64,000 bases of DNA from Trinickia mobilis (GCF_017315705.1 NZ_JAFLRF010000019.1:52846-116845); one strand, 5' to 3'; positions 52,670 to 62,015 are shown, numbered from the stretch's first letter. The notes: generated by a model not told the origin, from the letters alone. Program-made: numbers and translations.

Positions 52670-52711
52670 ATAGGGTCACAGGTGTTTTACCTGTAACCCT
52701 ATTCAATTTTT
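52670..52711 (+). terminator. Rho-independent terminator after the dpd cluster
   Basis: Stem ATAGGGT-C-ACAGGT (52670-52683) pairs with ACCTGT-A-ACCCTAT (52689-52702) with a single mismatch and a 5-base loop; TTTTT follows at 52707-52711. It would end plus-strand transcription from the dpd operon before the oppositely directed AHSA1 gene. Confidence 0.65.
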
Positions 52712-52727
52712 GCGCACTAGCCAGCCT

Positions 52728-53174
52728 TTACTCTCGAATCTCCGCCTCCACCAGCAACGCGAGCAAAGCCAGCGACTCCTGCCACCCGAGATAACAGGCC
52801 TCGACCGGAATAGCTTCAGGCACCCCTTCCTGCACGACGGTCAACTCCGTCCCGCAAACCACCGGCCTCAAAGCCACCGTCGTCTCCATCACCCCCGGCA
52901 AATTCGGATCATCGAATCGATCCGTGTGCCGAATGCGTTCATTTGGCACCAACTCGAGATACTCCCCGCCAAACGAGTGTCCACTGCCCGTGGTGAAGTT
53001 CGTGAACGACATCCGATAGCTGCCACCCACCTTCGCCTCCAAGTGATGAACCTTGCAGGTAAATCCGTTCGGCGGAAGCCATTTGGCCATGGCGTCGGCG
53101 TCCAGGAACGCGCGGTAGATGCGCTCGGGCGTCGAACGCAAGACACGATGATGCCGAATAGTGTTGGTAGACAT
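52728..53174 (-). CDS. AHSA1/SRPBCC-domain protein
   Basis: A 148-aa START-like protein: LRSTPERIYRAFLDADAMAKW, GGSYRMSFTNF, HSFGGEYLELVPNERIRHTD, and a terminal WQESLALLALLVEAEI helix. Typical of the Aha1/polyketide-cyclase-like stress family that binds hydrophobic ligands. High GC and its usual length mark the return to core chromosome. It faces the dpd cluster tail to tail. Confidence 0.85.
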   Translation of the reverse strand: MSTNTIRHHRVLRSTPERIYRAFLDADAMAKWLPPNGFTCKVHHLEAKVGGSYRMSFTNFTTGSGHSFGGEYLELVPNERIRHTDRFDDPNLPGVMETTVALRPVVCGTELTVVQEGVPEAIPVEACYLGWQESLALLALLVEAEIRE

Positions 53175-53347
53175 GGTGATGATCTCCGAAAGCAGAGGAA
53201 CGGCCCTCTGATCCTACACGACGAACGTCGCGGATCGAAATCGACACACCGCCGTTCAAATCGTCGGGGCCGCTTCAGACACCGCCGCTTCGATCACGTG
53301 CTCGTAAAGTCAGCAGCCCGCCCGGCACCGCCACTCGCCGCAGCGCC

Positions 53348-53980
53348 TCACCTAGGCCGCCGCACAGCCCTCACCTTCCCACTACTCCCACCCCCGCAAA
53401 AAAACTGATCCCCTCCATCCGACTCGAGCCCCGACACACCGATTCCCGACGGCATCTCGACACTCTCCAGCACCTCCCCGGTGCGCGGATCGATGTGCCT
53501 CAATTCGCTCTCGTCGCCTTCCCAAGTGGCGTGCCAGAGTTCGCCCTCGACCCAGGTGACCCCGGTGACAAAGCGGTTGGATTCGATGGTCCTAAGCACC
53601 GCTCCTGTCTGCGGATCGACCTGATGGATCTTCCGCTCGCGATACTCTCCCACCCAGAGCGTCCCTTCGGCCCATGCGAGCCCCGAATCACCGCCGCCAC
53701 CTGGCGCCGGAATCGTGGCGAGCACCTGGCCGGTTGTCGGATCGATCTTCTGGATGCGATCCTCGGCGATCTGGAACAGGTGCTGGCCGTCGAAGGCCGT
53801 GCCCGCATGCGAGGCGACGTCGATCGAGCGCAGCGTCTTTCCGCTCGCGGGATCGAGGGCCTCCAGCTTGTCGCCGGTGGCAAACCAGACTTGCTGTCCG
53901 TCATAGGTGACCCCATTCACCCTTTCAACACCCGGGAAGGGGCCATATTCGCGAACGACTTCCGCCGCTGATCGTTTCAT
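53348..53980 (-). CDS. Vgb/SMP-30-like beta-propeller protein
   Basis: A 210-aa protein made of repeating blades: VTYDGQQVWFATGDKLEALDP, TAFDGQHLFQIAEDRIQKIDP, LAWAEGTLWVGEYRERKIHQVDP and VTWVEGELWHATWEG...RHIDP. About five repeats, as in a partial beta-propeller of the Vgb/SGL or glutamine-cyclotransferase-like class. No signal peptide. Substrate unknown. Its start is 27 bases from the end of the regulator gene behind it, so co-transcription is likely. Confidence 0.7.
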   Translation of the reverse strand: MKRSAAEVVREYGPFPGVERVNGVTYDGQQVWFATGDKLEALDPASGKTLRSIDVASHAGTAFDGQHLFQIAEDRIQKIDPTTGQVLATIPAPGGGGDSGLAWAEGTLWVGEYRERKIHQVDPQTGAVLRTIESNRFVTGVTWVEGELWHATWEGDESELRHIDPRTGEVLESVEMPSGIGVSGLESDGGDQFFCGGGSSGKVRAVRRPR

Positions 53981-54007
53981 GATGCCTCCCTAGTGAAGCG
54001 TCTCATC

Positions 54008-55228
54008 CTAATCGCCCGGCAGCGGAGCGGGGAGTAACAAGGTCGTCGCGAATCCCGGCACGGGCGGGGTCATCCAGCGGAGCGCCCGTCCGCGCCCGAA
54101 CGACTGCACCTTGCCTGCCTCCGCCAGCGAGTCGAGTGAGCGCTGCACGGTGCGCTGGCTGGCTCCAAGCGCGAGCGCCAAGGCCGAGCTCGTCCACGAT
54201 TCGCCGTCGCTGAGGAAGGCGAGCACCGCCGCATGCTTTTCTTCGACGGGCCGCGCCAGCACGACGACTTCGCGTGCGTCGCAGGGCTCCAGCGCGAACC
54301 CGCGCTGCGTTGCGCTCACGCCGGCCAGTGCCTGCAGCTCGCTGCGCAGCCGCCCGGCTTCGACGCGCAATCGCGCGCGGTGCGATTCATCGGCGAGCTT
54401 CAGGCGAAAGGCGCGGGCGACGAGCGTGTCTCTCGGCACGTCTTGCGGCCAGGCTTCCGCGAGCACGCGTGCAAGCGTGAACAGCACCGGACGCCTCGCG
54501 AGCGAGACGACCGTGCCCGCGTCGCGCACGACATAGCGGCACGCGTCCACGATGAGCGCGTTCGTCGCAAACAACGCTTCGACCTCTTCGAGCAGGATCA
54601 GCCGCTCCTCGCCGCGCGCAATCAGGCGCGCCGCGGGCGTGTTCAAAACGCGAGATGCGTTTTCGACCTCCGCGCTCAGCGCGGGGATGCCGGCATGACG
54701 CGCGGCGAACTCGGCGCGTTCGAGCGCCGCGCGCGCCGTCTTCGTCTGGATACGCCGCATCGCGATCCCCGCGACGACCAGTTCGTGGACAGCTCGCGAC
54801 GCAGGCGGGAGAGGCGCGGGGGCGAGCGCGTCGAGCGTCCGCTCGGCCTCGTCGAGGCGCCCGACCAGCAGGAGGCGCCGGACTGCGAGATACCTCGCAT
54901 GCACGGCGTTCGCGCGGTCGCCGTGCGCTTCGAGCGTCGCCCGCGCGGCGTCGAGCGTCTTGGCGGGCCAGCCGAGGTCGCGCGACGCGAGCGCGATCTC
55001 GGCTTCGGCGACGATGCATCTCGCACGGGCTACGGCCTCTTTCGTGCCGAAGGCGCGCGCCGCGCTTCGCACGAGCGCTTTCGCCCGCACGAAATCGCCG
55101 AGCTGCGCCATCGCGATGCCGCGCAGCGCGAGCGCGGGCGCGTCGTCGCGCAGGGCGACGCGCTTCAGCGCGCCGAGGGGATCACCCGCCGCAAGCGCGC
55201 GCGCCGCGGCCGTGATCAGCGAGTCCAT
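54008..55228 (-). CDS. HTH transcriptional regulator with TPR-like region
   Basis: A 406-aa protein. The N-terminal ~190 residues are alanine-rich helical repeats resembling TPRs (LALRGIAMAQLGDFVRAKAL). The C-terminal part carries a winged helix ALALALGASQRTVQRSLDSL and GKVQSFGRGRALRW. It lies divergent from the DUF899 gene with 133 bases between, where an imperfect operator GTTCCG-5-CGGAAC occurs at 55259-55275. It likely regulates one or both neighbours. Confidence 0.7.
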   Translation of the reverse strand: MDSLITAAARALAAGDPLGALKRVALRDDAPALALRGIAMAQLGDFVRAKALVRSAARAFGTKEAVARARCIVAEAEIALASRDLGWPAKTLDAARATLEAHGDRANAVHARYLAVRRLLLVGRLDEAERTLDALAPAPLPPASRAVHELVVAGIAMRRIQTKTARAALERAEFAARHAGIPALSAEVENASRVLNTPAARLIARGEERLILLEEVEALFATNALIVDACRYVVRDAGTVVSLARRPVLFTLARVLAEAWPQDVPRDTLVARAFRLKLADESHRARLRVEAGRLRSELQALAGVSATQRGFALEPCDAREVVVLARPVEEKHAAVLAFLSDGESWTSSALALALGASQRTVQRSLDSLAEAGKVQSFGRGRALRWMTPPVPGFATTLLLPAPLPGD

Positions 55229-55258
55229 CCGAATCCCGCCACACTTGTCACTCCCTCC

Positions 55259-55275
55259 GTTCCGAGGTCCGGAAC
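55259..55275. promoter_or_regulatory. Inverted repeat in divergent promoter region
   Basis: GTTCCG and CGGAAC separated by 5 bases, in the 133-base gap between the divergent HTH regulator and DUF899 genes. A plausible binding site for the regulator. No reliable -35/-10 pair is recognised. Confidence 0.3.
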
Positions 55276-55361
55276 TAGTCTATCTCACAACATCAACCCA
55301 CTCGCCGCGCCGGGCGCTGAACGAACCGGTCGACGAAGGACTTTCAAAGGAGGGACGAACG

Positions 55362-56126
55362 ATGACGACTCACCTCACAGGAACACGCGAAGCGTGGCTG
55401 GCCGCACGGATCGAGCTGCTCGCCGCGGAGAAGGAGCTCACGCGGCGCAGCGACGAGCTGGCGCGGCGGCGTCAGGCGCTGCCGTGGGTCCGGGTCGACA
55501 AGGACTATCGGTTCGAGACCGGCGAAGGGAGCGCCTCGCTGGCGGGCCTCTTCAAAGGGCGCTCGCAGCTTCTCGTCTACCACTTCATGTTCGGGCCCGA
55601 CTACACGGCGGGGTGTCCGTCGTGCTCGTCGATCGCGGACGGGTTCGACGGCTTCGCCGTCCACCTCGCGAACCACGACGTCATGCTGATGGCGGTGTCG
55701 CGCGCGCCGTTCGCGAAGCTGCAGGCCTACAAGCAGCGGATGGGCTGGACGTTTCCCTGGGCGTCCTCGGCCGGCAGCGACTTCAACTTCGACTTCAACG
55801 TCGCGTACACCGACGAGCAGCAGCGCGCAGGGGGAGTCGAATACAACTACGAGCGCGGCGGCCACGCGATGGACATGACGCCGCCCCCGGAACCCGTCGC
55901 TCAGATGGCGGCCACGTGCGGCACGGATGCGGCGACCTACTCGCGCGATCGGCCCGGCATGAGCGCGTTCGTGCTCGAAGACGGCGTCGTCTACCACGCG
56001 TATTCCACCTACGCGCGCGGACTCGACGGCCTCTGGGGCATGTACCAGTGGCTCGACCGCGCGCCCAAGGGGCGCAACGAGGCGGGCCTCTGGTGGCGCC
56101 GCCACGACGAGTACGGCAAGCGCTGA
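55362..56126 (+). CDS. DUF899 thioredoxin-like protein
   Basis: A 254-aa protein from ATG 55362, behind a strong AAAGGAGGG ribosome site 8 bases upstream. DUF899 features: AEKELTRRSDELARRRQALPW, FKGRSQLLVYHFMFGPD, CPSCSSIADGFDG, VSRAPFAKLQAYKQRMGWTF, and YSTYARGLD near the end. The family is a thioredoxin-like fold of unknown function with a CxxC. Followed 49 bases later by the DUF2182 gene. Confidence 0.88.
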   Translation: MTTHLTGTREAWLAARIELLAAEKELTRRSDELARRRQALPWVRVDKDYRFETGEGSASLAGLFKGRSQLLVYHFMFGPDYTAGCPSCSSIADGFDGFAVHLANHDVMLMAVSRAPFAKLQAYKQRMGWTFPWASSAGSDFNFDFNVAYTDEQQRAGGVEYNYERGGHAMDMTPPPEPVAQMAATCGTDAATYSRDRPGMSAFVLEDGVVYHAYSTYARGLDGLWGMYQWLDRAPKGRNEAGLWWRRHDEYGKR

Positions 56127-56175
56127 GCCAGGCGGCCAGGTCAAGGGCGTCATCGACGCAACCGGGAGACGCAGC

Positions 56176-56964
56176 ATGATTTCCGAGCGAACCTCGCAGC
56201 GAGCCTTCATCGGCGTTTTGTCGCTGCTGTTCGCCGCCAGCACGGCGGCGACGATCGTCTGGTGTGCGTCGATGCCGGCGATGCACGGGATGCCGATGCC
56301 CGGCGGCTGGACGATGTCGATGACGTGGATGCTGCTGCCCGGGCAGTCGGGGCCCCGCGCCGCGGCGTCGTTCCTGCGCATGTGGGTCGTGATGATGGTG
56401 GCGATGATGCTGCCGTCGCTGATGCCGATGCTGTGGCGCTATCGCGCGGCGGTCGTCAGGGCAGGGGCGGCGCGCCTCGCTTGGCTGACCGCGCTGGCGG
56501 GCCTCGGGTACTTCGTCGTGTGGACCGTGTTCGGAATGGCCGCGTTTCCCGTGGGCGTGGCGCTCGCGGCTGCCGAGATGCAGTTGCCGGCGCTGGCGCG
56601 CGCGGTGCCGGGGGCGGTCGGGGCGGTCGTCCTGATCGCCGGCGCGCTCCAGTTCACGGCGTGGAAGGCGCATCACCTCGATTGCTGCCGGGCGTCGCCC
56701 GGAGCCGGCCGCACGTTGCCCGCAGGCGCCGCCATAGCCGTGCGGCACGGCCTGCGCCTCGGACTGCATTGCTGCTGCTGCTGTGCCGGCCTGACGGTGA
56801 TCCTCCTCGTCGTCGGCGTCATGGACCTGCGTGCGATGGCTGTCGTCACAGCGGCCATCACCGCGGAACGTCTCGCGCCGAACGGTCAGCGTGTCGCGCG
56901 GGTCATCGGCGCCGTTGCCGTCGCGGCGGGGGTGTTTCTGATCGGGCAAGCAGCCGGGCTCTGA
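56176..56964 (+). CDS. DUF2182 metal-binding membrane protein
   Basis: A 262-aa polytopic protein. WVVMMVAMMLPSLMPML and MHGMPMPGGW are typical of the methionine-rich DUF2182 family, with HHLDCC and RHGLRLGLHCCCCCAG as a cysteine/histidine-rich segment. About six membrane segments. It probably binds a metal such as copper. It shares a transcript direction with DUF899. Confidence 0.85.
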   Translation: MISERTSQRAFIGVLSLLFAASTAATIVWCASMPAMHGMPMPGGWTMSMTWMLLPGQSGPRAAASFLRMWVVMMVAMMLPSLMPMLWRYRAAVVRAGAARLAWLTALAGLGYFVVWTVFGMAAFPVGVALAAAEMQLPALARAVPGAVGAVVLIAGALQFTAWKAHHLDCCRASPGAGRTLPAGAAIAVRHGLRLGLHCCCCCAGLTVILLVVGVMDLRAMAVVTAAITAERLAPNGQRVARVIGAVAVAAGVFLIGQAAGL

Positions 56965-57338
56965 TGGCTCATCGCGGATGCACGGCGCGCGCGTACTCGG
57001 ACCCCGATCAATCCGCCAAGCCTGCCGATCTCTGGCAAAAAAAACGGTGGGCGCCCGCACGCAGCATTGCCGATATCAACTAGGTGATGGCGTTTCGTCA
57101 CGATGCCGCCGCGTTACCTTCTCAATCACTGGCGGTACATGCCGTTGTTCTGGCGGTTGATGCCGCGCATGTAAGCAAGCCGTCGGCCGGCGGGCCGGCC
57201 GGCACGCTGCCGGGCGCGCGATTCATTAAAACGAGACGGGATCGCATCGTTCATTAGGATGACTATGGAAGGCGTTTGTCCATTGTTGTGACGAAACACC
57301 CGATGAACGGCGATCGAAACCAGGAGACCGAGACAACC
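56965..57338. other. Intergenic region, no gene seen
   Basis: 374 bases before the SGNH gene. It holds a GC-rich palindromic patch near 57181-57203 with repeated GCCGGC units, and short A-rich runs near 57040. No open frame with coding character. The promoter of the SGNH-amidohydrolase-carbamoyltransferase cluster should lie in its right half. Confidence 0.4.
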
Positions 57339-58409
57339 ATGAATGCGCGCACGGAAGCGCCTGCGTTGCACAGGCGGTTGATGCAACACGACCCGCTCCT
57401 GGGCTACCGGTTCGCGGCCGGGCTCAAAGTCCGGATACCGCACGAGGGCGGCGGTTATCTGGTGAAGAGCAACCGAGACGGCTTTCGCTGCGATCGCGAA
57501 GTCACGCCGCGGAAGAACCGCCGGCATCGCGTGCTGGTATTCGGCGATTCCTACACGGCCGGCGACGGCGTGAGCAACGGCAAGCGCTACTCCGACGTGC
57601 TCGAGCAAAAGCTGCCCGACACCGAGGTGCTGAATTTCGGCTTGAGCGGAAGCGGCACGGATCAGCAGTACCTGATTTATCAGCAGTACGCCGGCCAGAT
57701 CGACTATGACGCCGTGGTCATCAGCGTGCTCGTCGAGAACATCCAGCGCAATGTGCTGAAGGATCGAGGGTGGGAGGACCGCGCGGGTGAAGCCATCCGC
57801 GTGCCCAAGCCCTGGTTCGAACTTTCTGCCGACGACGCGCTGACCCTGAAAGGCGTGCCGGTTCCGCAGCCGTACAAGGCCGATCCGGGGGTCGCGGCGC
57901 ACGGCGGCATCAAGGCGCTGGTTCGTTCGAGCATTCACAAGATGGCCGGCCGCCTCGGGCCGGAATGCAAGGACTTGTGCCAGAAGCTGACGAAGTTCCA
58001 GCCGCTTCCGGAGTACCGCTCGGCGGATAACCCTAGCTGGAAGCTCATGCAGGCGATCCTCAGGAAGTGGGTGTCGGAACTCGAGGTGCCGGCGGTGATC
58101 GCGGTCGTCCCCGTGTATCAGTACGTCGAGGAAACGGCCAGCTACAAGGATGTCAGAAGGCGTTTCGACGAGCTCGCCCAGTCGATCGACGTGCCCGTTT
58201 ATCACCTCGTCGACGACCTGGTGCGTCACCCGGCCGAGGTCAGACGATTGCTTCGATTCGAGTCGGATGTCCACTTCACGCCGTTCGCGCACAAGCTGGT
58301 GGGAGAGGCGTTGGCGAAGGTCGTGGCGCCGTTGCTGGACGCAGGCCCGTCGCTCGATGTGAATGCGATGCCCCCCTCCGCCAGCGCGATTGCAATGCAC
58401 GGCAGATAA
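57339..58409 (+). CDS. SGNH/GDSL hydrolase-like protein
   Basis: A 356-aa protein. Block I is VLVFGDSYTAGDGVSNG (GDSYT serine), with LNFGLSGSGTDQQ as block II-like and SDVHFTPFAHKLVGEAL holding the C-terminal D-x-H pair. No signal peptide, so probably cytoplasmic or acting on an intracellular acceptor. ATG 57339 has AGGAG 12 bases upstream; ATG 57303 is also possible. It begins a three- or four-gene cluster with a carbamoyltransferase, a combination seen in cell-surface or secondary-metabolite loci. Confidence 0.75.
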   Translation: MNARTEAPALHRRLMQHDPLLGYRFAAGLKVRIPHEGGGYLVKSNRDGFRCDREVTPRKNRRHRVLVFGDSYTAGDGVSNGKRYSDVLEQKLPDTEVLNFGLSGSGTDQQYLIYQQYAGQIDYDAVVISVLVENIQRNVLKDRGWEDRAGEAIRVPKPWFELSADDALTLKGVPVPQPYKADPGVAAHGGIKALVRSSIHKMAGRLGPECKDLCQKLTKFQPLPEYRSADNPSWKLMQAILRKWVSELEVPAVIAVVPVYQYVEETASYKDVRRRFDELAQSIDVPVYHLVDDLVRHPAEVRRLLRFESDVHFTPFAHKLVGEALAKVVAPLLDAGPSLDVNAMPPSASAIAMHGR

Positions 58410-58515
58410 AACGAGCGGGCGATGCAAAGAAGCGATGCAGGCAGTGAGTGCAGGCGGAAAGGACATGGCGGCGCGCAGGCGCGATGGCCCGAAAGCGTGA
58501 GCACATGAGGGGAAT

Positions 58516-59673
58516 ATGAGCATTGTCGATATCGGCGCTTGCGAATCGGCTCGATGGGCGATCGTCGATACGCTGTACTTCGATTCACTCCGGCATCGCT
58601 TCGTACGCGGCGACATCGAAATAGACGCTTCGCGCATCGCGCGCGTGTTGCCGCCTCGAACCTCGCGACGCGCGTCGACGTTCGCCGGCGATGCGACCGT
58701 GTGCCTCCCCGGACTGATCGATTCCGACGCCGGGCCGGGGCATCGAGATTGGAACCCGTATTCGCGCGAGCTCGTCATGCGTGGAGTCACGACGGCCGGT
58801 GTGTTCTGCGGGAGCCTTGCCGAATGCGCGGCATTCGCCGGATTCGAAGGCGTGCGCCGGCTCCTTTATGTCGAACTCGGAGACAGCAGCGGGGCGAAGG
58901 ACAGCGCGGCGGCGTGCCAGCCCCTGCTGGAGAGCTTCGTGCGCGTCGCGGCTTCGTTCAGGCCGAGCCGCTGCGAGCTATTTCCCGCGGTCGTGCCGGG
59001 CGAAATCTGGTCCGCGGCGACGCTGCTCGCCGCCGCGTCGATTGCCGAGCGGCTGGGCAGGCGGCTGTGTGTCCGGCTCAGCGCGACGCACGGCGACGCA
59101 AAGCGCTACAAGGAAACGCGCTTCTTCACCGAGGTGGGGCTGCTGTCCTACTTGTCGCTGCTTTCGCAAGTGACGATCTTCAACCTCTCGCAATTGACTC
59201 GCCGCGATGTCGGGATGCTGAACGATTCCGCCGCGAACCTGGTGTGCGCGCCCGGGGCGGTCAACGAGTCGTTGCTCGAGCAGCACTTTGCGCGATTGTC
59301 GCTGAAGGATCGGGCGCTGGGCTTTTCGATCAGCCGCCATGCCGCGACCGATGCGGATCGATACGAATCGCTGGTCGGCTTGTCGATGGCGCTGATCCAT
59401 CAAGCCGGCGACGCCGCGGCAACGTGCGACGTGGCAGTCGACGCCTTGACGCGCTCCGCGGCGCTGGCGCTCGGCATCGCGAACGTCGGCGCGATCGCCG
59501 CGGACATGAAGGCCGATCTTTGCCTCTTCGAGCGGCCGGACGATTTTGCCGAAAACGGCGACAGCCGCGGCTTCCTCAAGCTTCTGGCCGACAGGAAGCC
59601 GCGTGACGTGTTGATAGACGGTTCTCCGGTGGTGCTCGACGGTGCGATCGTGCGCGAGCCGGAACAAGCGTAG
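58516..59673 (+). CDS. Amidohydrolase-like protein lacking the HxH metal pair
   Basis: A 385-aa protein from ATG 58516 (GAGGGG just upstream). It has the amidohydrolase layout: an N-terminal beta-sandwich part, then CLPGLIDSDAGPGH where active enzymes have PGxIDxHxH, and a C-terminal return to ADLCLFERPDD and DVLIDGSPVVLDGAIV. The first histidine pair is replaced by D/A, so metal-dependent catalysis is doubtful. It lies between the SGNH hydrolase and the carbamoyltransferase. Confidence 0.7.
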   Translation: MSIVDIGACESARWAIVDTLYFDSLRHRFVRGDIEIDASRIARVLPPRTSRRASTFAGDATVCLPGLIDSDAGPGHRDWNPYSRELVMRGVTTAGVFCGSLAECAAFAGFEGVRRLLYVELGDSSGAKDSAAACQPLLESFVRVAASFRPSRCELFPAVVPGEIWSAATLLAAASIAERLGRRLCVRLSATHGDAKRYKETRFFTEVGLLSYLSLLSQVTIFNLSQLTRRDVGMLNDSAANLVCAPGAVNESLLEQHFARLSLKDRALGFSISRHAATDADRYESLVGLSMALIHQAGDAAATCDVAVDALTRSAALALGIANVGAIAADMKADLCLFERPDDFAENGDSRGFLKLLADRKPRDVLIDGSPVVLDGAIVREPEQA

Positions 59674-59806
59674 GCGCAAAGCGCGCACGGTGCCATAGCG
59701 CACATTCGCTCGCCGGCAACGCGCAGAGAATGAAGCGGTGTGCCGCTGTGCCGCTTCGGCGGGCAATTTCACGACGACCCACCTTTCATCGTCGCGGGGG
59801 AAAGCA

Positions 59807-61636
59807 ATGACCAGGTATGTGCTAGGCGTGTCGGCCTTCTATCACGATTCGGCTGCTGCCATCCTGAAAGACGGCAAGATCGTCGCGGCAGCGCAGGAAG
59901 AGCGCTTCAGCCGGAAGAAACACGACCCGCGTTTTCCGCGCGGCGCGATCAATTACTGCCTCGAAGAAGCGGAGATCGACGGCAGCGATCTGTCGGCCAT
60001 CGCGTTCTATGACGACCCGGCGCTGACGGCCGATCGCATCATCCGCTCGTCGATCGCGTTCGCGCCCGATGCGGAAGCGTTCTTCGCGCGGGCTGCCCGC
60101 TCGTTCTTCGGCGTCAAGCCTTACTTCAAGGAACTGATCGAAGACATGCTGGCCTGCGACGTGCCGATCTACTACGCGCGGCATCACTATTCGCATGCGG
60201 CCTCGGCGTTCTTTCCGTCGCCGTATGAAGAGGCGGCGGTGCTGTGCGTCGACGGCGTCGGCGAGTGGTCGACGACCAGCCTCGGCTTCGGGCGCGGCAG
60301 CCACCTCGAAATCCTGAGGGAGATTCGCTACCCGCATTCGCTCGGGCTGCTCTACAGCGCGTTCACCTTCTTCTGCGGATTCAAGGTCAATAGCGGCGAG
60401 TACAAGCTCATGGGACTGGCGCCCTATGGCAGACCGGCTTACGCGGACAAGATCAAGGCGCACCTCATCGATATCAAGGAGGACGGCTCGTTCCGGCTGA
60501 ACCTCGACTTCTTCGATTTTCATCAAGGGCTGACGCTGACGAACGAGCGATTCCATCGGCTTTTCGATGGACCGCCCCGCGTGCCGGAGTCGCGGATCAC
60601 GCAGCGCGAAATGGACCTGGCAGCGTCGATTCAAGCCGTGACGGAAGAAGTCATGCTGAAAATCTCGCGTACGGTGCGGCAGCTGACCGGCGCAGCGAAC
60701 CTGTGTCTTGCGGGAGGCGTCGCATTGAATTGCGTCGCCAACGGGAAGATTCTTCGCGCGGGCCTCTTCGACGACATCTGGATCCAGCCGGCCGCCGGCG
60801 ACGCAGGCGGCGCGATCGGCGCGGCCTATCTCGCCGACTTCAACGTGCTGGGCGGCAGCCGCCCCGCGCTTGCCGGCGCCAAGGATTCGCAGCAGGGGAG
60901 CTTCGTCGGCCCCGAGTACAGCGACGACGAGATCGTCGCGTTCTTGGCGGACTCGGGCGCCGCGTACCACCCGCTGGACCACGCCGATGCGGGCGCCGCG
61001 CGGGTCGCGGGCCTGCTGGCCGAGCAAAAAATCGTCGGGATGTTCGCGGGCCGCATGGAGTTCGGCCCGAGAGCGCTCGGCGCCCGCTCGATACTCGGCG
61101 ATCCGCGCTCGGCGTCGACGCAGTCGCGCATGAACTTGAAGATCAAGTTTCGCGAATCGTTCCGCCCGTTTGCGCCGATCGTGCTGAAAAGCCGTGCCGA
61201 CGAGTATTTCGAGCTCGGCGCGGACAGCCCGTACATGCTGCTTGTCGCACCGGTGAGGGAAGCGCACCGGCAGGTTCCCGACGCGCCAACCGACCCCGAG
61301 GACATGCTGGAGATCGTCAACGCAGTGCGCAGTTCTGTTCCGGCGATCACGCACGTCGACTACAGCGCGCGCATCCAGACGGTGGAAGAGGACGTGAACC
61401 CGCGGATGTTCTCGGTATTGAAGGCGTTCGAGGCGCTGACGGGATGTCCGCTGCTCGTCAACACGTCGTTCAACGTGCGGGGCGAGCCGATCGTCTGCAC
61501 GCCGGAGGACGCCTATCGCTGTTTCATGCGCACGGAAATCGACGCGCTCGTGATGGGCAGCTTCATTCTGTACCGCGACGAGCAAGCCCCGGTCGAAACC
61601 GACGACTCATGGAAGAAGGAGTATCAACTTGACTGA
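59807..61636 (+). CDS. Carbamoyltransferase (NodU/HypF C-terminal family)
   Basis: A 609-aa protein. ATG 59807 follows a GGGGG-AAAG region; an earlier frame from 59738 is not needed. NodU-type sequence: VLGVSAFYHDSAAAILKDG at the start, RHHYSHAASAFFPSP, LAGGVALNCVANGKIL, QPAAGDAGGAIGAAY, and a C-terminal domain with GRMEFGPRALGARSILGDPR and FKVNSGEYKLMGLAPYG. It transfers carbamoyl from carbamoyl phosphate via an adenylate to a hydroxyl group of a saccharide or metabolite. The next small gene overlaps its stop. Confidence 0.93.
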   Translation: MTRYVLGVSAFYHDSAAAILKDGKIVAAAQEERFSRKKHDPRFPRGAINYCLEEAEIDGSDLSAIAFYDDPALTADRIIRSSIAFAPDAEAFFARAARSFFGVKPYFKELIEDMLACDVPIYYARHHYSHAASAFFPSPYEEAAVLCVDGVGEWSTTSLGFGRGSHLEILREIRYPHSLGLLYSAFTFFCGFKVNSGEYKLMGLAPYGRPAYADKIKAHLIDIKEDGSFRLNLDFFDFHQGLTLTNERFHRLFDGPPRVPESRITQREMDLAASIQAVTEEVMLKISRTVRQLTGAANLCLAGGVALNCVANGKILRAGLFDDIWIQPAAGDAGGAIGAAYLADFNVLGGSRPALAGAKDSQQGSFVGPEYSDDEIVAFLADSGAAYHPLDHADAGAARVAGLLAEQKIVGMFAGRMEFGPRALGARSILGDPRSASTQSRMNLKIKFRESFRPFAPIVLKSRADEYFELGADSPYMLLVAPVREAHRQVPDAPTDPEDMLEIVNAVRSSVPAITHVDYSARIQTVEEDVNPRMFSVLKAFEALTGCPLLVNTSFNVRGEPIVCTPEDAYRCFMRTEIDALVMGSFILYRDEQAPVETDDSWKKEYQLD

Positions 61637-61931
61637 CGCCGACCTTGGAAAATTCTTCCGCACGAAGCTCGCGCCCGCGCAGCGGCAAGTGGCGCCGTTC
61701 GTGCTGGCGGACACCGACCCTGCATGCACCTCGTATTTCCTGCACGTTTTCGAGCCGGAACCGATCGTCGTGCATGAAGACATGATCGACGCGCTGATCG
61801 AGATCTGGCGCGAGCTGGGGCTCGACGCGCTGGTGGCGCTCGAGCCGGACCTGCGCAAGATGGCCAAGGCGCTTCGCGCGCCGGCAGAAGCGAGCGAAGC
61901 GGTGTCGCAGTTCGTGTACGCGATGTATTGA
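61629..61931 (+). CDS. Small conserved protein coupled to the carbamoyltransferase
   Basis: A 100-aa protein starting at TTG 61629, overlapping the carbamoyltransferase stop by 8 bases. It reads MTDADLGKFFRTKLAP... HEDMIDALIEIWRELG... LRKMAKALRAPAEASEA. No membrane segment or known motif. Tight overlap suggests a partner or accessory of the carbamoyltransferase. The hairpin behind it (61945-61972) has no T-run. Confidence 0.6.
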   Translation: MTDADLGKFFRTKLAPAQRQVAPFVLADTDPACTSYFLHVFEPEPIVVHEDMIDALIEIWRELGLDALVALEPDLRKMAKALRAPAEASEAVSQFVYAMY

Positions 61932-62015
61932 GGCGATGCCTTCAGCGCGGCTTTGACGAAGCCGGCGCTCGCTCGCTTATGATCGTTGCATTCGCGACGT
62001 CTCAGGGAGAGGGCG

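Noticed and set aside
54233..56179. 648-codon plus-strand frame spanning the HTH regulator and DUF899 genes
   Set aside because: It crosses the divergent promoter gap and two real genes, and is arginine-rich without any domain.
57181..57203. GCCGGC-rich palindromic patch
   Set aside because: Low-complexity GC repeat common in such genomes; no T-run and no sign of function.
57126..61585. Long minus-strand frames (554 and 587 codons) across the SGNH and carbamoyltransferase genes
   Set aside because: Composition shadows without motifs; the plus-strand frames carry full domains.
61945..61972. GC-rich hairpin after the small gene following the carbamoyltransferase
   Set aside because: Bulged stem and no T-run; not convincing as a terminator.
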